Shown here: positions 33,764-45,979 of the stretch, piece by piece
Numbering within the stretch: the stretch's first letter is position 1
Layout of the letters: the number at the start of each line of letters is the position of its first letter
Assembly (NCBI GenBank): GCA_017311315.1
Contig: CM029664.1
Coordinates: forward strand, 42,972,640-43,036,639
Length of the DNA stretch: 64,000 nucleotides
Source of the DNA: Dendrocalamus latiflorus
Lineage: Eukaryota > Streptophyta > Magnoliopsida > Poales > Poaceae
Direction of reading: 5' to 3'
Notes under the pieces: model-generated
Told to the model about the DNA's origin: nothing
Databases searched by the model: none
Seen by the model: the letters and a program-made list of their open reading frames with translations, nothing else
Program-made: the position numbers and the translations under genes

Positions 33764-34182
33764 CATACCTAGAGTTTTTATATCAAGATTCAAGCATATC
33801 AAAGTGAAACTGGGATAAAAGAAAGAGGCGTAAATCAAGCACAAGTTGCTTGCTCCTCCTGATTTCTGAATGAGGTTTGTTTTTTGCAAGGAAGCTCCTA
33901 TTGTTTTTGGTTACGGCTTATTAGTTTAATAAATAATTATTGTTGAGAGAATTCAAAAGCTGCTAAAAAACCAAAAAGAACATAACCCTTGTTTCTAACA
34001 AACAGCATTGTGTAATCAACTCCATAAGAAAAGTTATAGTATGGCACTTTCATCCTTACGCTTGGAAAGAACAACCAGAAGGGGCAACTTGTTGACCATA
34101 GAACATGAGGCACGTGCCATTCCTCACAAAAAACCGGAGCAAGTTGGTGTGAACTCCTTTTCAGTTTTCAGCTACTTGAGCC

Positions 34183-34189
34183 TATAAAT
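34183..34189 (+). promoter_or_regulatory. TATA box of receptor kinase 2
   Basis: tataaat lies 79 nt upstream of ATG 34268. A start near 34215 would leave a leader of about 50 nt. Confidence 0.55.
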
Positions 34190-34267
34190 TGCCCGTCCAA
34201 AACTCCAAATAAAACCAGCACACTGCATATCCACATTCTCTTCATCATTCTTCAGTTGTTCACCACC

Positions 34268-37200
34268 ATGGCTCCTTTCTGCATCCGCATGGTGCTCCTC
34301 ATCTTACTGATGCCATGCGCCCCTGCACTCACCTCGCCGTCCAATACAACAGACCTCGCTGCACTGCTCGCCTTCAAAGCACAGGTCAAGGACCCCCTTG
34401 GCATCCTTGCCAGCAACTGGACTGCTGCTGCATCCTTCTGCTCATGGGTTGGGGTCTCATGCGACCGCCGCGGGCAGCGTGTCACCGGTCTTGAGTTAAG
34501 CGACGTGCCACTCCAGGGCAGCATCGCCCCGCAGCTTGGCATCCTCCCCTTCCTCTCCACCCTTGTTCTCAGCAACACCAGCCTCAAGGGTCCTGTGCCA
34601 AACGAGCTTGGTAGCCTGCCCCGGCTCCGAAATCTTGTTCTTTCATACAACAGCTTGTCAGGTACCATCCCCTCCAACCTTGGCAACCTCACTAGGCTCG
34701 AGTTTCTTTATCTTGATAGCAACAACTTCTTTGGGGGAATTCCACATGAGTTGCAAAATTTGCACAGCCTTCAGTTGCTACTATTGTCAAACAATGACTT
34801 GAGCGGACCAATACCACAAGGTCTGTTCAACAACACACCAAATTTGAGCACACTATATCTTGGGTCCAATAGGCTGACAGGAGCAATTCCTGATAGCATC
34901 GGCTCATTGTCCAAGCTGGAGATGCTAGTCCTAGAAGATAATCTTCTCTCAGGCCCCATGCCGCCTGCTATCTTCAATATGTCCAGGCTGCAAGCCACAC
35001 GAGTCTCACGGAACAATCTCTCGGGTGAAATTCCTGGAAATGAGAGCCTTTACCTCCCTATGTTGCGCCTGCTCTCCCTCAATGAAAATCGTTTCAGTGG
35101 GGCTATCCCCTCGAGTCTTTCCGCGTGTCAGAACCTTGATGCGCTCTCCCTTTCCGTAAATAATTTCACTGGTGTTGTGCCATCATGGTTGGCGACAATG
35201 ACAAACCTCACCATAATCTACTTGTCAACCAATGACCTCACTGGAAAGATCCCGGTTGAGCTGAGCAACCGTACCGGGCTTGTTGGGTTGGACCTCAGCG
35301 AAAACAAATTAGAAGGGGAAATCCCACCAGAATTGGGGGAGTTGAGAAACCTCAGGTTTCTAATGCTGGCAAATAATCAAATAACTGGTACCATTCCTGA
35401 ATCCATAGGCAATCTTCCTAACCTCACCATCATAGACTTGTATGGAAATGGGTTGACTGGATCAGTGCCAATGTCATTTGGTAACTTGCTGAATCTCCGT
35501 CGCATCTATGTCGATGGGAACCAGCTCAGTGGGAACCTCGATTTCCTGGCTGCATTATCAAAATGCAGGGGCCTGAATACAATTGGGATGTCAAGCAACG
35601 CATTCGTAGGGACGCTTCCGTCCTACATGGGAAACCTTAGCACAATGCTCAAAATTTTCGTAGCAAATAACAATAGGATCACTGGGAGCATCCCCAGTAC
35701 ATTGGCTAATCTTAGCAACCTATTGATACTTTCTCTCAGTGGAAACCAGCTGAGTGGGAAGATACCCACACCAATCACTACGATGAACAATCTCCAAGAA
35801 CTCAACCTCTCCAACAACAGCTTGTCCGGCATCATCCCAGTAGAAATCAGCGGATTAACAAATCTAGTTCAGTTGCATCTTGACGGCAATGAACTCGTAG
35901 GTTCCATTCCAAGCAGTATCAGTAGCCTAAGCCAGCTACAGGTTATGTCATTATCCCAAAACTCATTGTCTTCAACCATACCAACAAGTCTATGGAACCT
36001 TCAGAAACTTATTGAGATTGATCTGTCACAAAACTCTTTGAGTGGTTCCCTACCTGTCGATGTTGGAAAAGTAACCGCAATTACCAAGATGGATCTATCA
36101 AGCAACCAGCTATCAGGTGGCATCCCAATTTCCTTCGGTGAACTCCAGATGATGATCTACCTGAATCTATCCAGCAATTTATTTCAAGGATCAATACCAG
36201 ACTCACTTGGCAAGCTGCTTAGTATTGAGAAGTTGGACCTTTCCTCCAATGCGCTTTCCGGTGCCATTCCGAAGTCCTTGGCCAATCTTACTTACCTGGC
36301 CAATATGAACCTCTCTTTCAACAGACTAGATGGACAGATACCAGAAGGAGGCGTGTTCTCAAACATCACCCTCAAATCATTGATGGGGAACAAGGCACTC
36401 TGCGGCCTTCCAAGCCAAGGAATAGCACCATGCCAGAACAACACACACTCAAGGTCAAAACAACTGCTGCTAAAAGTCATATTACCAGCAGTCGTGGCAT
36501 TTTTTATGGTAGCCACTTGCCTGTACATGTTCGTTAGAAGAAAGATGAATAAGCAAGGAAAGATGTCACTACCCTCAGACACAGGCTTTCCGAACTTCCA
36601 GTTGATCTCATACCATGAACTTGTCCGTGCAACAAGCAGCTTCAGCGATGATAACCTTCTAGGGGCTGGAAGCTTTGGTAAGGTCTTCAAAGGTCAGCTA
36701 GATGATGAGTCTGTCATCGCAATAAAGGTCCTCAACATGCAAAATGAAGCAGTTTCCAAGAGTTTTGACACAGAGTGCCGTGCACTGCGAATGGCTCGTC
36801 ACCGGAACTTGGTGAGGATAGTAAGCACTTGCTCTAATCTAGACTTCAAAGCACTAATTCTTGAGTATATGCCCAATGGTAGTTTGGACCATTGGTTGTA
36901 CTCAAATGATGGGCGGCGCCTCAGTTTCCTCCAAAGGGTTAGCATCATGCTGGACGTTGCAATGGCAATGGAGTATCTACACCACCGGCACTTCGAAGTT
37001 GTCCTGCATTTTGATTTAAAGCCAAGCAATATTTTGCTTGACAAGGACATGATTGCACATGTTGCTGACTTTGGCATTTCCAAGTTGTTGGTTGGAGATG
37101 ACAACTCTATCGTGTTAACAAGCATGCCCGGCACTGTAGGATACATGGCACCAGGTAATTACCCTTGCAAAGTCTGATACAGTATGTATACTTGTTTTGA

Positions 37201-37645
37201 TCTACTATAAGCTGACCAGCTTTATTTTGACATGGAACGAACAGAGTTTGGATCAACAGGAAAAGCATCACGGTGGAGTGATGTTTACAGCTACGGGATT
37301 GTTCTCCTTGAAGTCTTCACAAGGAAAAAACCAACTGATCCAATGTTTGTTAGTGAGTTGAGCTTGAGGCAGTGGGTTAGTCAAGCATTCCCATATGAAC
37401 TCTTAAATGTCGCTGACTGTAGCCTACTGCAAGATGAACCGATGTATGGTACTGATGATGCAATTAGGCCTTCTGAAGACTCATCCACCAACTTGAATAC
37501 CTGCCTAGCATCCATAATTGAGTTGGGCTTACTTTGCTCAAGAGCTGCACCTGATGAAAGAATGCCAATGAATGATGTGGTTGTCAAGTTAAACAAGATC
37601 AAGTTACTGTTCTCAGCTACGGAAGCAAGGGAGCTCACTGAGTGA
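34268..37645 (+). CDS. LRR receptor-like kinase 2 (LRR-XII, Xa21/EFR-type, HFD catalytic loop)
   Basis: Exons 34268-37154 and 37245-37645 give 1095 aa. The layout matches kinase 1: signal peptide (aa 1 to about 22), LRR N-cap with CSWVGVSC, about twenty LRRs, a transmembrane helix near aa 733-757, then kinase motifs GAGSFGKV, IAIKVL, HFDLKPSN and DFGISKLL. The Arg of HRD is Phe, so it is non-RD, but differs from the HCD of kinase 1 and Xa21. Intron 37155-37244 (90 nt) falls at the same MAP|EFG position and contains an in-frame stop, unlike that of kinase 1. ATG 34268 has context caccATGG; ATG 34256 would add four residues. Expected role: plasma-membrane perception of microbial or self ligands, ligand unknown. 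It is a diverged paralogue of kinase 1. Confidence 0.93.
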
Positions 37646-37883
37646 AACTTCTATTCACCATGAACTCATGAAATTCTCAACTTTTTACTGCATCTGGGTA
37701 CTAATCCAAACTGATTGGGAAGCAAGAAATACAAGGAATTATAACATGTTTCAAGAATTGGCACAAGTCAACATGAAATAAAGGCTTGACATTAGTAGTA
37801 GTAGTTGCAAACATAAAATTACTAGGTCCTCGCACCAAACATGCAAATTAGTTGCACATGCATGCAAGCTTCATATAGCTTTT

Positions 37884-38864
37884 TCAGAATAATCCAGGAA
37901 GAGGTTGTGTCTTGGTTGTCCTGTCGGAGAAAGATGTTTTGCAGCAAACATTGCAGATCAAGTAGTAAGGTGACCTGCAAGAGCTTTTACATTGGTTATG
38001 ACCCAGAGCAGACATCTTAATAAAGCTAGGTAGAGGTTGTGATTTTGGTTTGTTCTTACCTTCTTAGTGCAATCTTTGTAATATCTTCTTTCCTTGATGA
38101 AATATGAAGCAGAGCACCCTGCTTCACCCCTAAAAAAAAGTACCAGTGTCATCAAGAACATATTACTGACATTACCTCAAACAAAACAATATATGTCTGG
38201 TATTAGATTACCGCAGCAACTGATGATGTACAATCGTCAGCACCAGATTAAGGTCCTATTTGTTTTAGCTTCTAAAAGCTGTTTTTTTACGGTAAATAAA
38301 TTTTTTGTAGTACATGACTTTCAAACAAAGTGTGTTTAAGACGAAGTCTACTAGTCAATTGTAGTATGCACTATAATGACTTCATTTATATCAGCCAAAA
38401 TCGCATACGAGTGTCCCTCTCTACAACATTCTCTACAAACTGTTACTGTTTATAAACCAAAATTAAAAGCATCAACAAAAATCAATATAAACGCGCCCTA
38501 AAAGGTCACGTAAAGAGCTGCTTGAAGAATACTTATGTACCCAGCGTCCCAGCATCGATCCTATCATAGAATAATCACAACGATACAGTGGTAAAATTCT
38601 TGTGGTTCGAGTTCGGAAGGAAAGGAATAGATTGCTATTGTTCAGTGCGTTTAAGCTAAGGACCTGAGATGAATTGAACAGGCCACATATTGCTTAAGCG
38701 AACCCCGCTATCTAAGGAGAGAAATTACCTGAACCATCATCCATGACAGTATCCTCACAGGGTGATCGAGATGCATAATTAGGACAAAACTTGCTCAGTT
38801 TGGTGGGCATAATAGATTCTACCCCCAACAGTACGCCCGAGCGGGGGCAAGAAGATGCCAACAT
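37884..38864 (-). CDS. Small spliced gene of unknown function (98 aa)
   Basis: Three exons (complement) 38729-38864, 38060-38129 and 37884-37974 join with GT-AG borders and matching phases (136+70+91 = 297 nt) into 98 aa and a TGA stop. The first coding exon extends upstream to an acceptor at 38881. A GC-rich exon ending at a gtgagt donor (39074) may be 5' UTR. The C-terminal part carries a CNVCC cysteine cluster. I recognise no family. Support is splice and phase consistency across three exons; there is no homology evidence. A MITE (38252-38498) sits in the first coding intron. It could be the tail of a degraded larger gene. Confidence 0.45.
38252..38498. mobile_element. Tourist-like MITE, 247 bp, TSD taa
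   Basis: The ends are ggtcctatttg and, inverted, gggcgcgttta. taa lies at 38249-38251 and 38499-38501. It is non-coding and lies in an intron of the small minus-strand gene. Confidence 0.72.
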
Positions 38865-39073
38865 TTCGAAATCCAACCCGACTGCAAATCGAGGCAAGGA
38901 AGCACTCCCACAGCTCCACCAACACCGATCCCATTCCCAGCGCGAAAAGCTGGACCAAGCGCCAAACCTAGAATCCTTCCTAAGAGTAGTAGCTCCGTCA
39001 CATTGCGATCCTATGCTGAACTGCGGAAAGTCGGGAGTGTTTGCGAAGAGGCGGCGAGAAGCCGCGGACTCAC

Positions 39074-39210
39074 GACGGTGGAAATGTAAGGCTTGCCGTC
39101 GCTCCCGCGACCGCGACCGCGCCGCGCGCGCACGACGACCTCGCCGTCGCTGGCCCGCAGCTGATCGATCTGATGGGTGCCCGCATCTGATTCTCTAGCA
39201 GAGCAGCCGC
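39074..39210 (-). other. Possible 5' UTR exon of the small gene
   Basis: A GC-rich segment ends (minus strand) at a gtgagt donor at 39073-39066. No ATG frame in it joins cleanly to the downstream coding exon, so I treat it as leader. 39240-40110 beyond it holds no gene I can support. Confidence 0.3.
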
Positions 39211-40119
39211 GGTCCTCGGTGGGTTCCTGGGACTACAGAGCCGGCAAAACGCGGCCCACCCGGCCCGAGCCGTGCAACCTGGACAGATGACTGATGCCTT
39301 CTTCGCTCGTGGGCCTGTTTTTTAAGCAACCGTTTATCACTTTTAGCTATAAATTATTAATCTAATAAATAATAATTACTGAAAGCAAACAAAAGTCAGA
39401 AAACACTAAAAACCAAAAAAAAAAAGGCCTGTTGCATACTGTACAGTACAGCCTCAACCAACACAGTTAACGGCAATGCAACCGACGGTCCAGGAAGGCG
39501 GCACCTAAAGGAAAACATGTCCTGGACCAACCGGCACGTTCAACTCTCTGACCACCGGAGGCATCCACATGTGTGAGTTAGGATGTATCATTACTATTAT
39601 AAAAGAATAAGTTAGTGGTTGTACATCTATTCTTCTCCAACCATTATATTTTCTCAACTTTTCACCATTCTTCATTTACTAATCTATCAGAGCAACTCTC
39701 TTTTATAGTACGATTCTTTATATATTCAATAAGTCTGTTGCAGCGTATGGGTACGTAACTAGTATGAATGAAGTGTATGAGTGAGTACGGCCTTCGTTGT
39801 ACTTAAAAAAAACTGTCGTATCCCGAACCGGGTCTGCGCCCGAAGACTTTCGGCTATCATACATTTTTATCCAGGCATGCATGCCAAATTGGAACACAGG
39901 AAGGTTTGGGCAGCCAGTCAGCGCCCTGGATTTTCCGGTTTCTGGCGGTGCCGTCGCCGTCGTGCCATTCACCGTATGCTGCCTGCAGCTGCAGGTGAGT
40001 AGAGGACCATATGTCAAACACTGAGAAGTGAGAACGTTTATAAATGTGGACTGCGTCTGATTGATGGACTGATGAGTAAGCAGAGCATGGGCTGCGACTC
40101 CACTCCAGAACAGTACAGT

Positions 40120-41710
40120 CAGTGGCGGATCCAGGACTAACATGTAGCTAGGACGGACTTACAAGCGTGAAGCAAACAGTATTACCCAAAAGCAAAGCAA
40201 TTCATGATCAAATTAAGTTACAATCACACTAATAACACCACTAGAAAGCGTAATTGATGTTATTTTTATCTTCCATTCAATTTCTAGTACTCTAGTCAAT
40301 CTTATTCTTCTACTAGGGCAGCCATTAGGAACTTTCTGCATATAAGCTACGTAGCATTTATTAGGAATGGGACCTCCATTAGTATTTGCATTAAAACATC
40401 CATGAGTAGATAATTATAGTGATCGAAGGAATATGAGCTGATAGGAAGTAAATCCTCCCTACGAAGGGCATGATAACAAAGAAGGGCATGATAACAAAGA
40501 AACCCCTAGGAAGTTCTGGTCTAAACTACAATATGAAAATTCAAAGTTCCCTCATATTTGGGTTAAGTGGGCAATAATTAACAAAGACCAAGTCCGACTC
40601 ACATGCCACATGATACATCTTTTTTTCTCATTGATTTACAAGCTTGATTATATGAAGGACAGCAGCTAATTTCAAGAAGGGCATGAAAAGAGAAAAGGGA
40701 TAGACAAACAGAGCTCATGCTTATCAGTAAGTTTATAAAAAGCCGAATCTCCAACTGATTTCACATCAAAACTCATTGCCTCTCCCCAAACCATCTGCAA
40801 CACAGCCATCCTTAACAAGTCAAACCGTTTAAGTGCAAGCCCCACTAAAACTCCAGAGAAGAACAACTGTGCACTGGCAACAGCAAAATTAAACTTTCCT
40901 TTTCATTCCTTCTGAAATTATACAGTGACTAATGTGGTCTTGCTCAATTCCTTTCTTAGACATCTCCTCTGCTAAACTAGCAGCCTGTTCAGCATCTCCT
41001 AACCTTGCTAAACCAGCAATTAATATGTTGTAACTAACTATGCTCAGTTCTAGGCCTTGCTTCTCCATGTCAGTCAGCAAGCCCTTTGCAGTTTCAATCT
41101 GATCTAACTTACAATAACCATCCATCAATGTGTTATATATAACTATATCAGGCAAGAAGCCCTTTTCTCCCATGTCATAAAAGTACTTGAGAGCTTGCTC
41201 CATGTTCCCAACCTTGCAGAATCCACTTATTAGAACATTATAGGCAAACATTCTGTTAGCACAATTTTCCTTCTCCATTTGGCCAAAAAGAACAACTGCT
41301 TCCTCGAGCCTTCCTTCTTTACACAATCCATTCAACAACGTACTATATGTGAATTCATTAGGTTTAACTCCCTGCTGTCGCATCTCACCTAGTAGCCCTA
41401 CAGCTTCGCCTGCTCTCCCTTCCTTACAGAGACCAGACATTACAGTGGTCATCATTCCCACTTCGAAATGAAAGGCCTAATGATGTTCATCCAGAGCTCT
41501 AGACACACCATAGGGAACTGACCTCTATTTGGTTAGGTAATGCATTGGAGTAGAACATTACAGTCACTTACTCACTTGGTTTTCTCCAATGACTCACCCG
41601 GGGGGCTGTGCTTCCACCGGGGGCGGCGGCGGCCCGAGGGGGGGGGGTCCGGCCGGCGAGGGGAGCTCAGGCGGTCGCCCGGGCTCGCCCGAATGGCAGG
41701 TCCGCCCCTG
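40120..41710. mobile_element. Non-autonomous hAT-type element carrying a PPR gene fragment
   Basis: The termini are cagtggcggatcc and, inverted, caggggcggacc. They are flanked by a perfect 8-bp target duplication, agtacagt (40112-40119 and 41711-41718), as expected for hAT. The 1591-bp interior has no transposase but includes 573 bp of PPR coding sequence on the minus strand. The right end has a GC-rich stretch with a g run. Confidence 0.85.
40889..41461 (-). pseudogene. Pentatricopeptide-repeat protein fragment (190 codons)
   Basis: There are about five tandem 35-residue PPR motifs (for example YSTLLNGLCKEGRLEEAVVL, YNVLISGFCKVGNMEQALKY, YNTLMDGYCKLDQIETAKGL). A short tail ends in KRKV and a stop. 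Full PPR proteins are usually over 400 residues with a targeting peptide; here both the N-terminus and most repeats are missing. PPR proteins bind organellar RNA. The reading frame is intact for 573 nt, so capture was recent or the frame is preserved by chance. It lies entirely inside the hAT-type element, so it is read as captured host sequence. Confidence 0.85.
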
Positions 41711-41718
41711 AGTACAGT

Positions 41719-42140
41719 TGATGTTTCCTGCTTGAAGAATCGCCGTTCTTTCACTTAGGAACTAGCGGCTAGGTGCCTACGTATTTGCGTTGCTAAATTT
41801 ATTTTAAATTTTTTAGTATTAAATGGTTTAACTTAAATGTTTAAAAATATGTTTATGTATTTGGTAAGCTATTCAGGATTTTACTACATCATAAATATTA
41901 GAAATGATAATATAAGCTTGAAAAAAATACAACTTGAGAAATGTAATTGAAGTATGGGTTTCATGGATTGAGGTTCTTAAAAACGTAAACACACTTCATC
42001 ATGCATGGATCATGTAACTATATGCCCCTATCATTCCTCCATTAGTTACCATTTTTTTCAAAATATATGCATGCACATGTACCTTAATTTAATCTTAAAG
42101 CATTACGTTGATTACAATCTCTACTTCGAGCTCTTTGCTT
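41719..42140. other. AT-rich spacer, no gene
   Basis: Only short ORFs and no repeats of note. Confidence 0.4.
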
Positions 42141-42142
42141 CT

Positions 42143-42463
42143 CTACTTCTGTACGTATGTGCTTCTATTTGTACATATGCGGTCGACGGCGGGGTCGGTC
42201 GTCGCGGTGTCGGCGGCGGGGTCGGTCGTCGCGGTGTCGATGGCGGGGCCGGTCGTCGCGATGTCGATGGCGGGGTCGGTCATCGCGGTGTCGACGGCGG
42301 GGTCGGTCGTTGCGGCACGAGCGTCGACGTCCTCGACTGCTGCGACCATGCCGCCACCCACGCCCGCGACAGCCGACGCCGAAGCCTTAGAGCTCACGCG
42401 ACGCCCCGCCCCAGCCGTCTTCTTTTCCTTCGCCGCCATCGTCGAAGCCTTTTCCGGTGCCAT
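42143..42463 (-). pseudogene. 5' part of a gypsy-like internal ORF with 30-bp repeats
   Basis: It lies just downstream (minus strand) of an LTR and a ttggcgccgtccgtgggg sequence typical of gypsy LTR junctions. The 106-codon frame starts MAPEKASTMAAKEKK and continues into a repeated TDPAVDTAT unit encoded by a 30-bp tandem array at 42186-42320. It then runs into unrelated AT-rich sequence. No gag or pol motifs remain. Confidence 0.45.
42186..42320. repeat. 30-bp tandem repeat, about 4.5 units
   Basis: The unit is close to 'ggcggggtcggtcgtcgcgg' followed by 'tgtcgac/tgtcgat'. GC-rich and in frame with the surrounding ORF on both strands. Confidence 0.85.
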
Positions 42464-42514
42464 CCTCCTTCGAACTTCAGGCTTACTCCCGTCCTCCCCA
42501 CGGACGGCGCCAAC

Positions 42515-42756
42515 TGTTGTGGTTACAGACCAAACAGAGAGAGAGATGGTAGTGGAGAGTGATGGAGATGAGTAATGGCTTGGGTTCTCCCCATGGCCTG
42601 TATTCCATATATATACATGGGGAGTGCTTTTACAATTATACCCTTACAGCTGATCATCCCCCTCAGGGGCATTTATGTCATTACACATGGCCTATTCTGG
42701 GCCTTATAGCCTCCTATCAGGCCTGCTGGGTTTAGGTGGGGGCCACCCCTACAACA
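42515..42756 (-). repeat. LTR (242 bp), tgttg...caaca
   Basis: It has TG..CA ends with tgttgt at one side and acaaca at the other. On the minus strand it is followed by ttggcgccgtccgtgg, a usual start of gypsy internal regions, so this is a 5' LTR. The 3' LTR is not seen; the element is truncated to the left. Confidence 0.7.
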
Positions 42757-42759
42757 CTC

Positions 42760-43600
42760 TACTTTGTCATTTTGATATAGCATGACTCATATTATGATAC
42801 CTCTAGCTTTCCTAGTGCATTTTGAGATATCCTGACATGATATAAATAAATGCAATCACCAAATGGCTAGTTTTTGGCTTGCCTTGCTATATTTGTGTTC
42901 ATAGGATCTTACAAGTTTCATTTAAAGCATGGCTTGGTGAAATACCTTGTAATTTGACTTAACAATTTTTCAAAGCTGCTCATATGACTAAAACTTCAAT
43001 AAAAATACCCATGCTAGCATTTCTCTTCTTTTAGACTCAATTAGGTTCTTCCTCAACATCTCGATGAATTCATTGCCGAAGGGGAAGAAATTTGGACAAA
43101 AATGCTTGAACATCTTTCGTATGATTTGTTTGGATTCGGGGAACTATTAGAAGATCCGATGTACGCACATGCAGAATAGAGACACGGAAATTTTATACAG
43201 GTTCGGGCCTTCTCCTGAGAGAATAATAACTCTACGTCCTGTGTGATTGCTAATTATCAGAAAGAGGAATTACAACAGATAATTATGCGAATGGCTACCA
43301 CTATCTCCTCCTTCGATCTGAATGCCTCCCCTCCCTCTTTGACGTTAACCTTTATATAGCCAGCGAAGCAATGGCAATTGTCCTATGCCAGAAGATGCCT
43401 CAATGTTTTGAATGATAATCACTTGACGGAAGTTACTATTAGAGAGACGTATAAGGCCATTCTCCTTGTAGCGGTTATTGTCAGAGAGAGATTGTGTGCG
43501 GTTATTGAATAAGCACGTTCTAACTACCTTATTAGAACAACTAATGATGCAGTTGTTCGTCGTAGACAAGTTAATTGAAGATAAATTGGTCGTAGGAATA
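42760..43600. other. Retroelement debris, no intact gene
   Basis: AT-rich, with fragments resembling LTR-element sequence such as 'ttttatacaggttcgggcc' near 43190. No coding frame over 100 codons. Confidence 0.35.
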
Positions 43601-43611
43601 TCCACCACCAT

Positions 43612-43890
43612 AAGGTGGTCACAAGTCAACTTACGACTGCGTGGCCGTAGAAGGACTTATGACCAGGTAGTAGTCGTAATAAGATTCAGGATTACGTGGT
43701 TGTAGAAAAATTTACGACCAGGGAGGTAGTCGTAGTAAGACTTACGACTACGTGGTCGTAGAAGGACTTACAACCAAGGAGGTAGTCGCAGTAAGACTTA
43801 TGACTATTTGGTCGTAGAAGGACTTACGACTAAGGGGGTAGTTGCAGTAAGACTTATGACTACGTGGTTGTAGAAGAACTTACGACCATA
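43612..43890. repeat. 56-bp minisatellite, about five units
   Basis: The unit contains 'ggtcgtagaaggacttacga' and 'ggtagtcgcagtaagactta'. It shares a 'tggtcgtag' core with the array at 22.0 kb. Confidence 0.85.
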
Positions 43891-44475
43891 TAGAGAATGA
43901 TTCTATCCTCGTCATCTAGCCCCCCAACTTCAAGTGAAAATAACTTATTCGACCAAGTATGGTCGTAGATAAAAAGTGGTCAAAAGCAAAACCCTTCTCG
44001 ACTCTTATCGACCAGGAATTGGCTTGGTCGATTTGGCAATTTCACTTGAGTTGTGAAAATAGATAAACATCAGACAGAGAAAATGCAATCGATTTCCCTC
44101 GTTTGTCCGTCGAATCGATTCCCAAGGCGAACATTCAGTTCCAGGGAGAAGTAATCGATGCGTTGGCTATAAAAACTTACCAAAAGTAACCTTTGGTTTT
44201 TCACTTTCCCTATTTGCTCTGATTCATTCAAGATCTCCACCTCCAATTGATCTCCATAATCTTCCTCAATCTCGCACGAATCCCTTCTACTCACCCACAA
44301 GGATGACGAAGTCTTCATCAACGTGGGCTAAATCAGAGATGGATCATGCCAAGATAAGGCATTAGAGACTACGGAGAAGATCCCACCATGGCGCTTCGTC
44401 AGATGGATCAAAGCTGCCGGGTAACGCTGGCCAATCGAACAAATCAGAGAGATTTCGGTGTTCAAGGCATATTGT

Positions 44476-45042
44476 GAGTGCGACCTCCGTCTCCCTACTC
44501 ATCCCTTCTTGATGGTCATTCTTGAGTATTTTGGGGTTGAACTGGTGAACTTGGTTCCCAATTCAATCACAATGCTCAGCGTCTTTGTATACCTATGCTA
44601 GGCATACTTGGGTATTCCAGCGGATCTCTAGTTTTTTTGGTATTATTACAAGATGAGCCGACAAACGGGGATTGCCAAGAGTTGTGGATTGAAGCTCCAT
44701 GATGACAAGTCGGAGCTTTACATCCCCATATTTACCTGATCTTCATGGCCGGAATGGAAGAAGAGGTGGTTCTACTGGGAGACTACCAGTGAAGACAGCC
44801 TCTCCATCACTAGGAAGGCCACCAAGAAGAACAATCTTTGGAACTCAGCCCCCAAAGACATCACAAGAATAGCCCCCTACATCCCAGCCATTAAAAAGCT
44901 GAGGGACAAGGGGCTTACGAGCTGGCATATGGTGAAAGGCTTCATCACACGCCATATTAGTCCTTTGAAGCGTCGAGCACATCCTATGTGGATGTACTCA
45001 GGAGTCTCGGATTTGACCCGGGACTACGAGAATGGTAAGTGA
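44476..45042 (+). pseudogene. Retroelement gag-like protein (putative gypsy-type transposon domain), broken
   Basis: One frame reads through three in-frame stops and shows the conserved layout of plant 'putative gypsy type transposon' proteins (Transposase_28-like): PTHPFLMVILEYFGVELVNL, then PNSITMLSVFVYLC, then PEWKKRWFYWE, and a C-terminal RHISPLKRRAHPMWMYSG. A gtaagt follows the last codons, so an intron may lead to the Glu/Lys-rich segment at 45130-45290. It is non-functional. Confidence 0.6.
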
Positions 45043-45833
45043 TACTAGTACTCGTACTCATAACCAGGTTACATTTTTTGAGTACTCTTTATCGATTACC
45101 ATGTTTATTTATTCATACCTTGATTTGGAGGAAATCAATTCTCGAGTCAAGGCTATCTGCGAGAAGACTACATCGCTTGAGGTAGAGGCTCCTCGTATTC
45201 TGGTGGATATTTCTGCCAAAGAGAGGGAAGAACGCTTAAAGGTAATCAAAAAATCGACTTCATACTTAAGACCTCTTAATCGTAGAGCATGACCAAGTGG
45301 TATCTTCCTTTTCTACAGAGCATAGGTATGAATTTCTGTCAAGACGACCAAGGGGTCAAATTGATGGTGGTCAGTGGAGAAGTAGAAAAAATAAATGCTT
45401 CTCTGGCCAAAAGGCATTGATAGGTTAAGTTAGTCGATAAGAAAATAGGGAGCATAGTTGCTGTTGTCCCCCTTAAAATTCTTCCTTTGGCTGTCTCAAG
45501 TGCTCTGATTCAACAATTTATTACGAATATAGGTGCGACAAGTGAAATAGGGGCAGCCATATTGAAGCAATCAACTCCTACGATCAACGTACCTTTCTAT
45601 TATAACATCAAAACTGACTCAGTTGGCCTTTTCAAAGGCTTTATCAACATCTTGAAAAGTAAACTGGAAGAGTTTTGTGTTTTTTGTGAAGGAAACTGCT
45701 GCGTTGGCAGAACCTGTGATCGAGAAGGAGATCGTCTCGATGATCGAAACTGATTCTAACCATCAAGAGGGACAAGAAAAGAAAAGAACAGTAACCCTTG
45801 CTATAGACCTTCAACCAGACTTGGTTTCATAGT

Positions 45834-45978
45834 GTAACTAGCAAGCTATAAGAATTATTCTTTGTAGGAGTGGGACTTGCAGAAGATTCTTTGTAACTAG
45901 CAAGCTATAAGAATTATTCTTTGTAGGAGTGGGACTTGCAGAAGATTCTTTGTAACTAGCAAGCTATAAGAATTATTT
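45834..45978. repeat. 59-bp tandem repeat, 2.5 units
   Basis: Units start at 45834, 45893 and 45952 with 'gtaactagcaagctataaga'. The copies are essentially identical, so expansion is recent. Confidence 0.92.
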
Positions 45979-45979
45979 C

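Noticed and set aside
40889..41461. A functional PPR gene
   Set aside because: It has only about five repeats and no targeting peptide, and lies wholly inside a transposon with target duplication.
42005..42575. Plus-strand ORFs of 155-185 codons
   Set aside because: They run through a 30-bp GC-rich repeat and an LTR; the repeat is open in several frames.
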